Below, piece by piece: positions 11,784 to 24,276 of a DNA stretch of 64,000 nucleotides. The DNA comes from Chimonanthus salicifolius (taxonomy: Eukaryota; Streptophyta; Magnoliopsida; Laurales; Calycanthaceae). The DNA is taken from the NCBI GenBank assembly GCA_013350335.1, contig CM023532.1, positions 92,011,383 through 92,075,382 on the forward strand, in the 5' to 3' direction. Every line of letters begins with the position of its first letter. The first letter of the stretch is position 1. Under the pieces are notes generated by a model. It saw only the letters and a list, made by a program, of their open reading frames with translations, made no database searches and was not told the DNA's origin. The position numbers and the translations under genes were made by a program.

Positions 11784-12848
11784 GGGTTCGGCCATACACC
11801 ATGGCCAAACCTCACTATCTAGGTTTGTGGGCCCCATTTAATCCATTAATCATTTAATTATGTAAGTTTAAAATCCAGCAACCCTAGGCTTCAATGATCC
11901 ACAACTAAGGTCATCTTAAATCGCCTAAGTCCAAGTTTATTCTCCATGGGGCTCGGCCATCGCATGGTTCTTCATTTTTGCCAATATTTACGTTTATGCC
12001 ACTCCTCTTCCATGGTTAAATTTCCTCTTCTATCCATGCACATTTAAGTCCATAACTGACCATAAACTTGGATCCATTAATGACCCATCAACCATGTCTT
12101 AAAATCATTAAAATCAGCCACTTAATTAACCTAATACCCATTCAATTAATCTCATACATAGACCTTAATCTTGGCCCATAAAATGGCTCTCAAATGAGTC
12201 ATGGGTTCGGACATACACCATGGCCGAACCCATGATGTCTTTTTCTTATTTTTCCTTGGACCTATTTACATCATTTAGATCCACCATAGGTTCCACCATG
12301 AGGGAATTTAAATCATACATTTAAATCATCATTCCTTAATCATCATTAGATACATTTTGGTCCATCAACTTAACCATTATTCCCATTTATTTTTCATGGT
12401 TCCAAAATACCTAATCCATCAAAGTCTCCCCATGGGGTTCGGCCATACACCATGGCCGAACCCATGGTCCATGGTTTATCACTATTTTCACCCCTTTAAA
12501 ACATTATATACTATACTTAAAAATCCATTTAAAACTATCAACCTTCTCCATCATTTTCCACCTTTTTACCCACATTAAAATTATTAAAACATCACCATAG
12601 GGTTCAGCCATACACCATGGCCGAACCAATGGTTCATGGTACATCCCCATCTACCATTTTTGAGGCCATTAAATTCATTAATCATCTTCCATGATTTTCC
12701 TCATTAAAACCCCTTTAAAAATCACTAACATTTAATCATTAGAACCTTAAGATCATAAATCATCCTTCCATGGTTTTATCCCTTAAAACTCCATTAAAAT
12801 TATCTAATCACCTTCCATGGGGTTCAGCCATACTACATGGCCAAACCC
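11784..12848. repeat. Dispersed palindrome cluster, five full copies
   Basis: Copies start at 11784, 12203, 12435, 12600 and 12820. A half copy at 11948 has lost its right arm. Confidence 0.88.
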
Positions 12849-13530
12849 TATGGTCAATGGTTTCTTCAAAAATCACATTTCCATACTTGAATAAATCTTA
12901 ATACGTAGTGTCCTTAATACATCCTTTATGTTTTTCTTAATCTAATTTATCTTTCCCATTTTGTCCATTTCTCATCCTTTCCTTGGATGGATTTTAGATC
13001 CATGGCCCATGATATTTTGGCCACCATTAAATTCAAGGAAAATGGATTCCATGGTCTCTTTTTAATCTTTAAAAAAAAGTAACCTCTTGTTTAAGAACAC
13101 TTACCACTCCGACAGCTCCTCCGGCTTCTCTTTTTCTCCTCTTGATTTCCTTAGCCTTTCTCCTTTCTTCTTCTCCTTGATGTTCGGCCAAGATGTGCTT
13201 GATCAAGATAAAATCCTCAAGGTTTGGGTTCGGCCAACATGGAGTGGGTTTGAGAGAGGGAAGGGAGGAGAGGATGAGAAAATGTCTAAGTCTCCTTGGT
13301 CTTGGAGTGGTGGGCCAATGCTTGAATTTTTCTTCTCTTTTCCTCTAAGTTTTTCTTCTTCTTTTCTTTTGTGTAGGATTAGCAATGAGAGGGAGGAAGA
13401 GAGGGAGAGCGTGAGATGAGAGTGGGATGGAGAGATGAGATGAAAACCCATCTCATCCCTTTGGTTTGCTTGGGCCACACTCTTCCATCATTTCCCTCCA
13501 CCCACCAAGCATGGGCTCACATGCCTTAGT

Positions 13531-13750
13531 GGTGGTGGTTGAGATAAAACCACCACCAAGCCAACGGTTTTGGGCCTTTGAAATGGGGTGGTTTGGTCTT
13601 CCGATCTTATCCATTTGACCATCATCATGGGGGGTATGGGTCCTCATGCTTTGGGAGGTGGTGGTTGAGATGAAACCACCACCCTTAGTCCATGGTTTTG
13701 TTTTGTGTTTCTTTAAGTAGTTTGGGTGGTTTCAATGAGATGAAACCACC
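13531..13750. repeat. GGTGGTGGTT/AACCACCACC hairpins
   Basis: Three inverted repeats at 13531-13557, 13657-13683 and 13725-13750 have arms such as GGTGGTGGTT and AACCACCACC around a GAGAT-type loop. Related hairpins are near 25513, 34021 and 39803 at the same place in other LTRs. Confidence 0.75.
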
Positions 13751-13884
13751 CATTGACTTATTCCTTTGACTCCCCATTGACCCATTTGACTAACTTAATT
13801 AATTAATTAATTGGATCCTTAACTTAAGTTAATTAATTCTCAATTAACCCCTTTAATCTCCTTGATTCTTCTCCATTAATCCAC

Positions 13885-14153
13885 CCATGGTTGACCAAGT
13901 CAACCATGGTGGCCGACCCCACTAACTCCTAGCCTACCCGCCATCTCACTTGGTGAGGTGGAGGTGGGCCCCATTCGGCCATGTCACTTAGGCTTAATCA
14001 AAATTAACTTAGGTGATTCACATTAATTAAATCACATTAATTCACTTTGATCCTCTTTAATTCCTTTTGACTTATCCATGGTTGACCAAGTCAACCATGA
14101 TGGTCGGCCCCACCTATGCCTTGGTCCACACGCCACCTCACTTGATGAGGTAG
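13885..14153. promoter_or_regulatory. Inverted W-box pairs and CCACCTCA hairpins near the LTR start
   Basis: Perfect palindromes with arms CCATGGTTGAC and GTCAACCATGG lie at 13885-13909 and, with one changed end base, 14076-14100. Each holds two inverted TTGAC cores, the W-box bound by plant WRKY factors. Hairpins CCACCTCA/TGAGGTGG follow at 13941-13961 and 14133-14153. They lie near the sense-strand LTR start, where a U3 promoter is expected. WRKY control is inferred, not shown. Confidence 0.5.
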
Positions 14154-14636
14154 AGGTGGGCCCCACTTGGTTATGCCATCTTGATCATTTTATCACTAAC
14201 TTAGGTGGTTTAATTCCAATTCAATTCATTCCAACCAATTGGGTCACCATTGGGCCCATGGCCCAATTAAATTTATTTCCTACCCATTTACCTTAGAGCT
14301 TAACCATCTTGATCCATTGGGTCCCAAATGGGTATTTGACCCAATTTGACCATTCTTGACCCAATTAATCATTATTGACCAATTAAATGAATTTCATCCA
14401 ACCCATGGTCCATTGGACCATACTTGGGCCTTTGCCCCAAATTTTGATCCACTTAACATCTATTCCATCAAAATTCCCAATTTCCATCATTAAAATAAAT
14501 AATAGCCACATATATATTGATTTAAAAATTCCGGGCTATTACATATTCTATGTCTCATTAAAACATGTAAAAATCAACATAATATTACATGGTTTTTACC
14601 TTTCAAAAACCATCCAAATACGAAAACAATTTGATG

Positions 14637-14665
14637 GGGTTCGGCCATCCAAGATGGCCGAACCC
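14637..14665. repeat. Palindrome copy
   Basis: A single copy with arms GGGTTCGGCCAT and ATGGCCGAACCC in the resumed 3' LTR of element C. A degenerate TTTGGCCATTCCATGGCCC lies near 14727. Confidence 0.9.
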
Positions 14666-15880
14666 AATGATCCATTTTATCAATTTATACCACCTTTACC
14701 CAAGGTTTAGACCCTTGATGCATTTGGCCATTCCATGGCCCAAACATGTTCCCTTTTTACCAATTCAAATAAACTAAAGTCCATGGAATGCTTACCAATT
14801 TTCTTTGCCTTTCCTCTTGCTTTTGATCCTTGCTTCCTATCTTTCTTAGCCTCTCTTCCTTTGCTGATTATATGTTTGATCAATTGGTGAAGACATCACA
14901 AGCTGGTTCGGCCAAGGAGGGGTGTTCTTGAGAGAGGGAAAGAGATGAGAATTCTAAGGTTTTGCAATGACAAATTCGGCCAATTGATGGTGTTGGTTGC
15001 TTTTGTTAAACAGCCCCATATCACCCATTTAATCCTCATCAAATCTTGCTCAAACCAAGGAGTCACTTGCTGCCAAGCAAAGCACCCCTTGGCACTCCCA
15101 ACGCACCCTTTGGCACTCCCATGCATCTCATCCAATTCCCATTCATTTCATTTAAAACTATGCATGGGAAACCCACTCCACAAGTCCCCAACGTGTGGGA
15201 CTTGTCTTGGGTGGCTTGAGACCAAAGCACTCTTTCATCTCCCATTTGACTCAATGAATTTACAAGACCCCTTTGGTTTCCATTTCAACACAACCAACTC
15301 ATAAGCCCAACTCACCACATTAAATGACACTCATTTAATGCACTTGAGTCAACTCCATTACTTAATTTAAACCCAACTCAATTCAGTCCCAACTCAACCT
15401 GATTTAACTCACAATTGAGCTTACTTGAGGGTTCACACGGTCAACCATGGTCCACATGGTCAACACGACCCATTGGGTCCCCATTTAGCTTATTGACCCA
15501 ATTAACGCCTAGACCCAATTATGAGTGGTTTAGCCCCTTTGAATGTGGTTTACCCATTTGCATCAAGCCTACCCATTTATGCTCCACTTAATTTCCAATC
15601 AATTCAGCTTAACTCCATTAAATTTGGGCTCAGCCAATGGTCAAACAAGTCCATTATGACCCATTGGTCCCAATTAGGTCCTTTGACCCAATTAACCATA
15701 TTGACCCAATTTGATGTTCATTATCCATTCATGATAAATTGACCCTTATACTATGTTCATAAGGTCATAATTTGAACAATGGGCCCCACCATTTTCTTAT
15801 CTATGATCATAATCTTCTAATTTACCACTCCAATGGCATTTTTGTAAATATCAATATCTTTGAGAAAACAGGGTGTTACA

Positions 15881-17022
15881 ATATAACCCTCATTTTAAAT
15901 TTTTTGTTCCGAAAATCGAACGAAGTAGGGTTCCAAAATAAATTACATAAACCCTTCAGGATGAGCTGTTCTCATGTTATATCTTTTTCTCGTGAGTCAT
16001 TTGTGATCTCACATACATCAATCTACTCTGTTTCACTTTAGCTGCTCTCATAATATTTTCCATACGTACCTGCTCAATATGTTCTTTCATCTACTCTTTG
16101 TGTGAGGTAGTCTATCAATACGAGCCTATGCTCAAAGCTTTTTCTGATTCCATTTTAACTAGGTTTCTAGTTGTACTCTCCTGGAATTCCATCGGCTAAC
16201 TACAGAGTCAGGTGATCAGTCTAACTCGACAGTCACCCATAGCTTCCCATTCAAGTTTCACTAGACTCTCCCGTTAAATACGTCTCCAAAATTTTGCAGA
16301 TCTTCATTTGCACATATGTCACTATGTGACTATCACCTTTTGTTCCAACTTCCACGATACCAATACCCGTTATCAATCCAAACCACCATGGGAATAATCA
16401 CCCATGGTTAAATACATCCATCCCTGGTATCACTCTTTCAATAAATATAATCTATCCCTGTTTAATAATCATCTATGAATATAACCCACCTATGGGTATA
16501 ATCCATTCATGGAAACCATCCATCCTTGGTATCACTTTGTCCTTGAGTATCATCTATCCATGATTAATAATCATCCATGAATATAACCCACCTATGGGTA
16601 TAATCCATTCATGGAAACAATCCATCCTTGGTATCACTCTGTCCATGAGTATCATCTATCCATGATTAATATCCGTAGGAACAACATTCAAATGAATCAC
16701 TATAAGACTGTGGCAACCATATCAAGTCACAAATATTCCTCGACCCCTTAGCAAGACTTAGGGCCCATGACTTACCAAGCAGAAGACCCACGTCCAACGT
16801 GATCCGGTCTATCTTGCCCTGCATCCCTTCACTTCATAGGTGATTCAGTCAAGCTCTAAGGCGGTTGATCCGCGTTTGACGAGACTAGTACCAACCCCAC
16901 AGGGTAAAATAGTACCTAGCTCTGCGCATTCCCGCACATCTAGTGTGCAAAATAGCCGTGAGAGCGCCCTCTAGCGCGTAGCATGCCAGGGACCCACTCC
17001 TCAACGGTAGTCCTACGGGACC
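15881..17022 (-). mobile_element. Element C internal domain, 3' end, noncoding
   Basis: This joins the 3' LTR at 15880. The junction resembles the end of the chromovirus internal domain at 26336-26400 (CCGAAAAT..CGA.CGAAGTAGG), but no protein domain is readable. It contains a tandem repeat and is broken at 17027 by the copia element. Confidence 0.7.
16421..16680. repeat. Tandem repeat of about 102 bp, 2.5 copies
   Basis: TCC(C/T)TGGTATCACT recurs at 16421, 16523 and 16625. Units also contain ATCATCCATGAATATAACCC and ACCTATGGGTATAATCC. The surrounding DNA back to 16380 is a diverged copy. It has no coding sense. Confidence 0.85.
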
Positions 17023-17190
17023 AAGTCTGTAAGTGCCCCGGTTCGTCCGAGTCACCCTTATTGTCAATTGCGTGACTCAGTTGGACTTGCCTTGGATGTA
17101 TAAGAAGATCTACTATGAAGTTGAAGCGTCTACACCGAATACGGTATTGGCACACAGGTAAGTGAACCGTAGGAGACCTTAGGCTAAGTC

Positions 17191-20100
17191 TGTAACACCC
17201 CAATTTCTCAATAATATGAATATTTACGAAAATGCCACTAGATTGGTGAATTTAATAAATGTGATTGTAAATGAGGAAATGGTGGGGTCCATTGCTCAAA
17301 TTAAGACCCTATGAGCATATTATAAGTGTCAAATTTGATTGAATGGGTAATGAACATCAAATTGGGACAAAATGGTTAATTGTGTCAAAGGACCCAATTG
17401 GGACCCAAGGGGTCATGGTGGATTTAATTGACCATTGGGTGAGCCCAAATTTAATGGGTTTAAGCGGAATTGATTGGAAATTAAGTGGAGCATAAATGGG
17501 TAGGCTTGATGCACATGTGAAAACCAAATGCAAATGGCTAAAACAACCCATAAATGGGTCATGGAGTCAAAACGGGTCAACAAGCTAAATGGGGACCCAA
17601 TGGGTCGGGTTGACCATGTTGACCATGGCTGACCGTGTGGGCCCTCAAATGAGCTCAATTGTGAGTTAAATCAGGTTGAGTGGGACTGAATTGAGTTGGT
17701 TTTGAATTAAGAAATGAGTTGACTCAAGTGCATTAAATGAGTGTCATATAATGTGGTGAGTTGGACTAGTGAGTTGGGTGAGTCAAAATGGAAATCAAAG
17801 GGGCTGTAAATTAAGTGAGTTAAAGGGGAGATGAAGAGTTACTTGGGTCTCAAGCATGATGATTAATGGAATTGAATGAGATTGAGATAAAAGTCTCATG
17901 GGAATATGGAGGGGTTTCCATCTCATATGGAAACCCATGCCTCCAACGTTGGGATGCCAATGGGTGCATTGGTTGGCAGCAAGTGTCTCATTGGTATGAG
18001 CAAGATTTTATGAGGGAAATGAGTGGATTAAGTGGCTGATTTAACAAAAGGAATGAACACCTCCTATGGCCGAATGCACATTGCAAACCTTGGAGTTCCA
18101 TCTCTCCCTCTCTCTCTGTCCAAACTCATTCTCTTGGCCGAACCAGCAGTGGTGTTTTCCACCTTTGATCAAGCACCAATTTGGCTAGAAGCTAAGGAAA
18201 AAGGAAGGAAACAAGAGGGAAGAAGGCAAAGAGCAAAGACAAGAAGAAAAGCTTGGAATTTGGTAAGCATTTCCATGGAATTTTGTTTAATAAAATGGGA
18301 TAAATGAAACATGGTTTGGCCATGGGTTGGCCGAATCTACCAAGGGTATGGAGTAGGTATATTGATGGTTAAAAGATAGAAAACATGGACCATAGGGTTC
18401 GGCCACCTTGGTTGGCCGAACCCCATGAAATGTGATGGTCATGTTGATGGTTTTTATAAAGTGAAAACCATGCAAAGTGATGGACTGATTTGGATGTTTT
18501 ATTTAGACTGAAGATGCATGTTTTAAAAAAGAATTGAGTGTCATGTTTTGGGCCATGGAATGGCCGAATGTATCAAGGAATTTAACCTTGGGTAAAGGTG
18601 GTATAGATCGGCGACCTTGGATGGCCGAACCCCATGAAATTGGGTTGGTTGTTGGATGGTTTTTGAAAGGTAAAAACCCGGTAATATTATACTGATTATT
18701 ACATGGTTAATGAGACATAAAATATGTTTAAGAGGACCAAGTCATGGACATAGGGTTCGGCCACTTTGGATGGCCGAACCCCATGAAAGTGTTTGATGAT
18801 GGGTAGGGCTTTGGAGAGATAGAAATCATATCAATGGTGGAGAGCTTTACATGTTTTAAATAAGTCTAAGTATTTGACAAAAGGGGTTTAAATCATAGGC
18901 CATAAGGTTTGGCCAATTGGGATGGCCGAACCTTATGAAATGGTGTGCTAATTTTTTGGTGATTTGTAATGGTTTTGAGGGATAGAAACCATGCAATATT
19001 ATGGGATTTCTATGTGATTAAAATGGTGATATAGGTACTGTTCTGGGTCAGCCATTGGATGGCTGAACCATATGGTTCTTATGATTAAAGAGTAAAGCCT
19101 AAGTTAAGTACATAGGATGGAATCATTGAACCAAGGGAACCATTGGGTTCGGCCATGTGTATGGTCGAACCCCATGGACCATTTTATATGGACTGTTTTG
19201 TTGAATCAAAGGGTTTCAAGTTTGAAGATTATGGAACAATATGAAGTATTTAAAAGGGTTCCAAGTGAACATTTGGACAAGTCATGGGTCGGCCATTTCA
19301 TGGCCGAACCATGAGTTTTCTATGGCTAAGTTGTGACATGAAGGTTCAAATGTGGAAACCATTGGGTTCGGAACCCCATGGACCATGACTATGGGTTTTA
19401 TGAATCAATTTCATGGAAATAATCGGTGGTTTTTAAAGTTAAAAGCATGATATAACTAAGTATTGGTAGCAATGGCAGTTTTGTGAATAAGGGTAACAAT
19501 CAAGAGATGAAATGAGGGACCAAACTTAGATGATGTGGTTCGGTCATGTTGTATGGCCGAACCCCATCAAAATAAATGCTTGGGATTAAAGTTGATTCAT
19601 GGTTTATGTGAACAAGGTGACGGATCTCTTTAACGGCGCGCTAGTCGTGAATGGGTGACCCATAAAAGGATCGGACACATAAACAAATTTTCAGTAGGTT
19701 TCCTACCTACTTGTAACCACTATGATGATTAGTTTTATCATGATTTTGATAAGATATGTTGTTATTATTATTATGTTTCAATTTGTTTTTGAATCATGAG
19801 ATTTATGTACATGCTTCATATATTCATTGGCATCTCATGCATGGACATGGGATGATGATTATGGAATGCCTCCTTAGGCGATGAGGGTCCCGCCAGGAGG
19901 AATATCATCAAGAAGAAATGAAAGTGTATTGTGATTTACCTTAATGATGAGAGTCTCGTCAAGTGATGGCTATGTATATGCATGATGGGAGGGACTCATT
20001 ACATGTGCATATTTACATAGCATTGATTTACCTGTTTTGATGACCATATATATTATGATATATGCATGTTTTTATATATTAACCATGTGGTAGCCCTAAT

Positions 20101-20575
20101 CGGAAATCCTACTGGGTGCGTTGAACTAACGTCCAAATTCTATCCATAGAGGATAATGCAGGAAATGGAAAAGGGAAAGAGAAGGTCGTGGACCTGGAGG
20201 GGAGTCAAGCTTAAGCGCTTGTCTTTTGAGTTATATTTTATGGACATGTAACAGCTAGTAAACTTTACTATGGTTTGTTTATGGTATTGACAATGGATGT
20301 TTGGATTAAGTTATTTAATAATTGAGACTTGTACTTGCTATCTATTCAGTCTAATTCCGCAGTTAGTCTAGTTTATTCCGCATAACTTGTTTAGTTCCAT
20401 GTGTGGATTGTTATCGTGGGTTTAGTCCATGCACACATGGGTTGCCAGTTAAGTGTTGGACTTGGGAAGTCCGAACTTAACTCGCGTCGTGACGCCGCCG
20501 GTCTCTTCTGGTGTTTTTCTATTATTATTTAAAAAAAATTAGACTCTGATTTCTCGGAGAGGGCGGGGCATTACA
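17191..20575 (+). mobile_element. Solo LTR of the chromovirus family, TSD AAGTC
   Basis: It starts TGTAACACCCCAATTTC and ends GGGCGGGGCATTACA, 3385 bp. AAGTC is duplicated at 17186-17190 and 20576-20580. The sense-strand start carries many TTGACC/GGTCAA cores. The middle has nine palindromes, and the end has one CGCCTAAGG-type minisatellite unit near 19862, the GGGTGCGTT hairpin near 20114 and the outer stem CCATGTGTG (20397-20405)/CACACATGG (20432-20440). Confidence 0.92.
18312..19563. repeat. Dispersed palindrome cluster
   Basis: Copies start at 18312, 18395, 18608, 18753, 18906, 19045, 19145, 19286 and 19536. At 19364 the copy is reduced to GGGTTCGGAACCCC: the centre is gone but the ends still pair. 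Confidence 0.87.
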
Positions 20576-21924
20576 AAGTCAAATACCTTAGATGTCAATT
20601 GGAAAAATAAGATAATAAGTGATTTTCAACCTCGAGACCTCATGCAATCTACCGAGGCCTCGCAGCCAGTTATGCGGAGCTGAGTTGAGTCTAGCTGACC
20701 CTGTGTCAAGCTGACTCAGTCTCTTACAGATTTAGAAAATTTAAGTCTGTGTCTATTTAATTGAGAGGAAATTATGGTAAATTGATTGGAAGCTTATTTT
20801 GGTAAATAAATTTATCCACATGGTGAATGGGTAATTATGGTAAATTGATTGGAAGCTCATTATGGTAAATAAATTTAACCATATGGTGCGATGCTGTCAC
20901 CTCTCTTAAAATTTGAATTTGAATACCCTTGAGGAGCTGTCCATGACAAGTATGGAAAGGCTCCTCCATGAGCTTTAATCCATCTTTCAAATCTTCCATC
21001 TAATCTTTGATTGATGGCTAAGATAAATGTTACAAATCATGCACGATGGACTTGAGCTGGCTGCTATCTGGATGGATTTTGTCTGTCAGATTAAGCAGCA
21101 CATATGTGCTGTCTTTCCAACAAATTACCACTGGCGAGGCCTCACCAGAATCAGCGAGGCCTTGCAGGCGTGACTAACTGCAGACCTTAAGACTGTTTAT
21201 AAAATAACAGTAAGGTTGTTGTTCAGAGTACCGAATACACTCAGAAAAAACTCAGGAACAGAATTACCAATGAGTGATCATTCGGCCTTCCCTCTAAACA
21301 CCTTCTTCATCATCTTCCTTAGTGAATGTTTGGGTAATCAATACCACAATCCTGATAAAAAGTAAGGTGTTCATATCGGACTATAAAACCAGTCATACCC
21401 TTGTCCTATACTACTGTGCCAATAATCATTTTGATGGAGCTAAACTAATGGAAAGGAGCACACAGATTCAGTAAAGAAGAAAGAGCTTAAAGGAAAACGG
21501 TCAAGGTCCAAGGCAAGTATCTCTTCTTTGTTTTATTTCAAACATTGTAAAGTGGATTAGAACATTGTGTTCGAACCACTCTAAAAAATAGGTGTAGAGG
21601 ATTAGACCGATTGGGTTGAACCTCTATAAAAAACTAGGTTGTACTATTTGGGTGTGAGACCCATTGATAGTATATTTGGGATAGCCCTAGAGAGGGTGAG
21701 CCCAACAGTGGATGTAGGTTCAGGTGAACCGAACCACTATATATCGTTGTGCATGTGTGGTTTGCATTAATGGTTTGATTCATATGTTTATAACTTGTAC
21801 ACACATTTATTCCGCTGCACATATTGTTAAATTTGATAAATTATTTAAAAAGGAACTAAAATTGAAAATCGACCTATTCACCCCTCCTCTAGGTCGTGCA
21901 TACTTCTAGTAACGGAATTTCAAT

Positions 21925-21943
21925 TGGCATCAAGAGCCAGGTT
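21925..21943 (+). promoter_or_regulatory. Copia primer binding site
   Basis: TGGCATCAAGAGCCAGGTT follows the LTR end after two bases. It resembles the initiator-Met tRNA complement TGGTATCAGAGCCAGGTT with one substitution and one extra A, so priming by tRNA-iMet is likely. Confidence 0.75.
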
Positions 21944-21989
21944 ACTCTGAGTTGGACTTAATCGTCCGAGTTGATCTGGTACTAGAATC

Positions 21990-23890
21990 ATGTATAGAGG
22001 TGATAGTCACCCTGTTTCCAAACCTCCCTATTTTGACGACTCTAACTATGCCTCTTGGAAGGCAAAAATGAAAAGCTTCTTTTTATCACTTGATGGAGCC
22101 GTATGGGAATCAGTAGTAAGGGGTTGGGAACATCATGTTATGGAAATCTATGAAAAATCAACCAAAGATGAAGTAGGAAAATCTGTTCAACTAATCATTG
22201 GTACTAAATCTAAGGATTACTTCACCTGGACAGACATGGAAAAAACTCTATATACTGCAAACGGAAAGGCTTTAAATGCCATTAATTGTGTTGTCTCACC
22301 AGATGAGTTCAAGCGTATAATGACATGTGTGACAGCTAAAGATGCTTGGGACATCTTAGAAAAGACACATGAAGGAACCTCAGTTGTTAAAAGGTCTAAA
22401 CTTCAAATCCTCCAGTCACAATTTGATAACATACGAATGGAGGAAAATTAAATGTTTATGAAGTTCTATTCGAAATTAAGTGACATTGTAAATTCCATGT
22501 GGGCCTTAGGTGTAATAATCCCTGAATCTAAAATTTGTACCAAAATATTAAGAAATCTGCTCAAAAGTTTTAAGCCCAACGTAGCCGCCATTGAAGAATA
22601 CAGAGATGTGTCTCTAATGAGGGTTGAAGACTTGGTAGGATCCCTTCAAACCTATGAGCTTCACTTTGATGATGAAAAACCTAAGAAAAAATCAATTGCT
22701 CTAAAATCTTCTCTAAAAACTAAATTTAAAAGGGATGAAGAATCTGATGACTCACAAAGTGATACAAATGAAGAGGTTGCCACTATTGCTAAAAATTTCT
22801 TAAAACATTTTAATATGAGGAAAGAGTTAATAAAGAAGACTATAGAGAATTCAATAAAAGTAAAACACATTTTTTAAAAGAAAAGTCAAAAGATAGATTT
22901 AAAGAAAAATCCAAGCCCAAAGAAACTCAATGTTTTAATTGTGATGGATATGGTCACTTTGCTAATGAATGTCCTTCTAAGAAGAGATCTAAAAAGAACG
23001 CCATGACCACTATGGTGGAAGAAGACACATCACAATCTGAAAGTGAATCCGATGTGTCAACCCATGAAGATGTTGTCAAGACAAAATGTTTCATTGCTTC
23101 CATCTCTGATGATCCTCAAAATGCTCCAAATGTTGAAAGTGATAGTGAGGATGATGGCTTACAAGAAGCTTATAATGCTTTGTTCTTATAAAGCAAAGAT
23201 TTAGCTAAAAGACTTGGTAAATCTAAAAATGAAAATGTAAAATTGAAAAATCAATTAAAAACTGAAAAAGAAACATTTGAAAAAGACTTAAAAATTGTTA
23301 AAAATGAAAATCTATGTCTTCAAGAAAAGCTAAAATTGGCTCAAGATGAAACTTTAAAACTAAAGAAAGATGAGTCAAAAATTAGAAGTGAAAAAAAAAA
23401 ACTGGAATTTGACTTAAACCAGTTAAGGAGTTAGAAAATAAAATTTGAAGATAAATTTACTCAAGGGGAAGAAAAACTTGAAAAACTCTTAAGTATTGGA
23501 AAACATTTTGGAGATAAAACTGGTCTAGGTTTTGATAAGAAATCTAACTCCAAAACTGTTTTTGTGAAAGGTGAGCATTCTTTCTCTAAATCTTCTAATG
23601 TGACATGCTACTATTCTGAAAAGTTAGGTCACCTACAGTTTGAATGTCCCCTAAGAAAGAAGCATCACAAAGAGAAGTTCACTTTTGTCCAACCAAAGGT
23701 ACATCATAGAAGGGACAATGTCAGGCAAAATTTTGAAAGAAGAGATCAAAATCAGCTCTTAAATCAAATAGTAACAAATTTGCTAAATGAGCTTCTCAAA
23801 CATAGAACTGACTCAAAGAATTTCAGCTCATCCCTCCGCCCATCTTCCTTCAATGCGAAATGGGTTCAGAAGGTGAGAGGGTGTGTTTAG
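21990..23890 (+). pseudogene. gag: Ty1/copia Gag, broken by stops and a frameshift
   Basis: Gag forms the particle that packages element RNA. Readable parts: an N-terminal UBN2/DUF4219-type domain (21990-22451, with PPYFDDSNYASWKAKM and AKDAWDILEKTHEG); its continuation (22452-22877) after an in-frame TAA; a shift of frame near the T-run at 22870; a first CCHC knuckle, CFNCDGYGHFANEC, near 22931; an acidic stretch; a lysine-rich coiled coil (23243-23431); and a second knuckle near 23610 whose second cysteine is now serine (CYYSEKLGHLQFEC). Further stops fall at about 23189 and 23432. No pol follows. The start at 21990 is the first ATG after the primer site. Confidence 0.85.
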
Positions 23891-24276
23891 GCCCCTTGAT
23901 GTTTTCGGATCCTCATTGTACCTAAAAGGAAAATGTATTTTTTTGAGGATCTCACAAATTGGTTGGTGGTGGATCTTTCTTAGTTTCAAATATTGGAATA
24001 AATGCTTATTTAAAATTGATGTTTGTTTAAATCTGTTTCTCCATGATATTATTGTGTAGTACCTTTGTCAATTTATGACAAAAAGGGGGAGAAAAATGGT
24101 ACTAATGTTGAGGGGGAGAAATTTCAAAATCCCACCTAGTTGCATATGTCTTTTGCAGGAATTTTTTTTACAAGCATCATTTCAAGAAATTCAAGTCTTC
24201 ATATGGTCATTGTTTGAGTTGTATTTTTTTAAGGACTTGTATTTCATTGTAAAGGGGAAATTGGTGTAATGGGTAG
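23891..24276 (+). other. Copia noncoding tail before the nested chromovirus
   Basis: No coding sense. Purine tracts AAAAAGGGGGAGAAAAATGG (about 24079) and GAGGGGGAGAAA (about 24110) resemble the polypurine tract kept at 34873-34885. GGTAG at 24272-24276 is the target duplication of the nested element. Confidence 0.7.

Larger units (their letters stand above)
10296..14543 (-). mobile_element. Solo LTR, TSD TATTT/TATTC
   Basis: This 4248-bp LTR starts TGTAACGCCCACCCC and ends GGGCTATTACA. The flanks are TATTT (10291-10295) and TATTC (14544-14548). The empty site at about 43209 reads TATTC, so the left flank mutated by one base. In sense orientation it starts with inverted W-box and CCACC hairpin blocks, then palindromes, a minisatellite and a structured end. 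Its outer stem is CTACGTGTG (10447-10455)/CACACGTAG (10483-10491). Confidence 0.92.
8174..15880 (-). mobile_element. 3' LTR of element C, interrupted
   Basis: The LTR is 8174-10295 plus 14549-15880 (about 3454 bp), split by a solo LTR at 10296. It starts TGTAACGCCTCGCCC and ends GGGTGTTACA. It matches the 5' LTR at 41064-44647 closely along its length, including the same four-unit minisatellite. The 5' LTR shows the uninterrupted target CACATATTCTATG. Confidence 0.9.
17028..21922 (+). mobile_element. Copia 5' LTR, interrupted
   Basis: Parts are 17028-17190 and 20581-21922 (about 1505 bp), split by a solo LTR. They match the 3' LTR at 34886-36375. A 16-bp stretch after the re-entry point (AATACCTTAGATGTCA) is absent from the 3' LTR. 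Confidence 0.9.

Noticed and set aside
13087..13478. Overlapping ORFs of 110 and 91 residues on opposite strands
   Set aside because: Pyrimidine-rich low-complexity DNA near the sense start of a solo LTR; neither has a domain.
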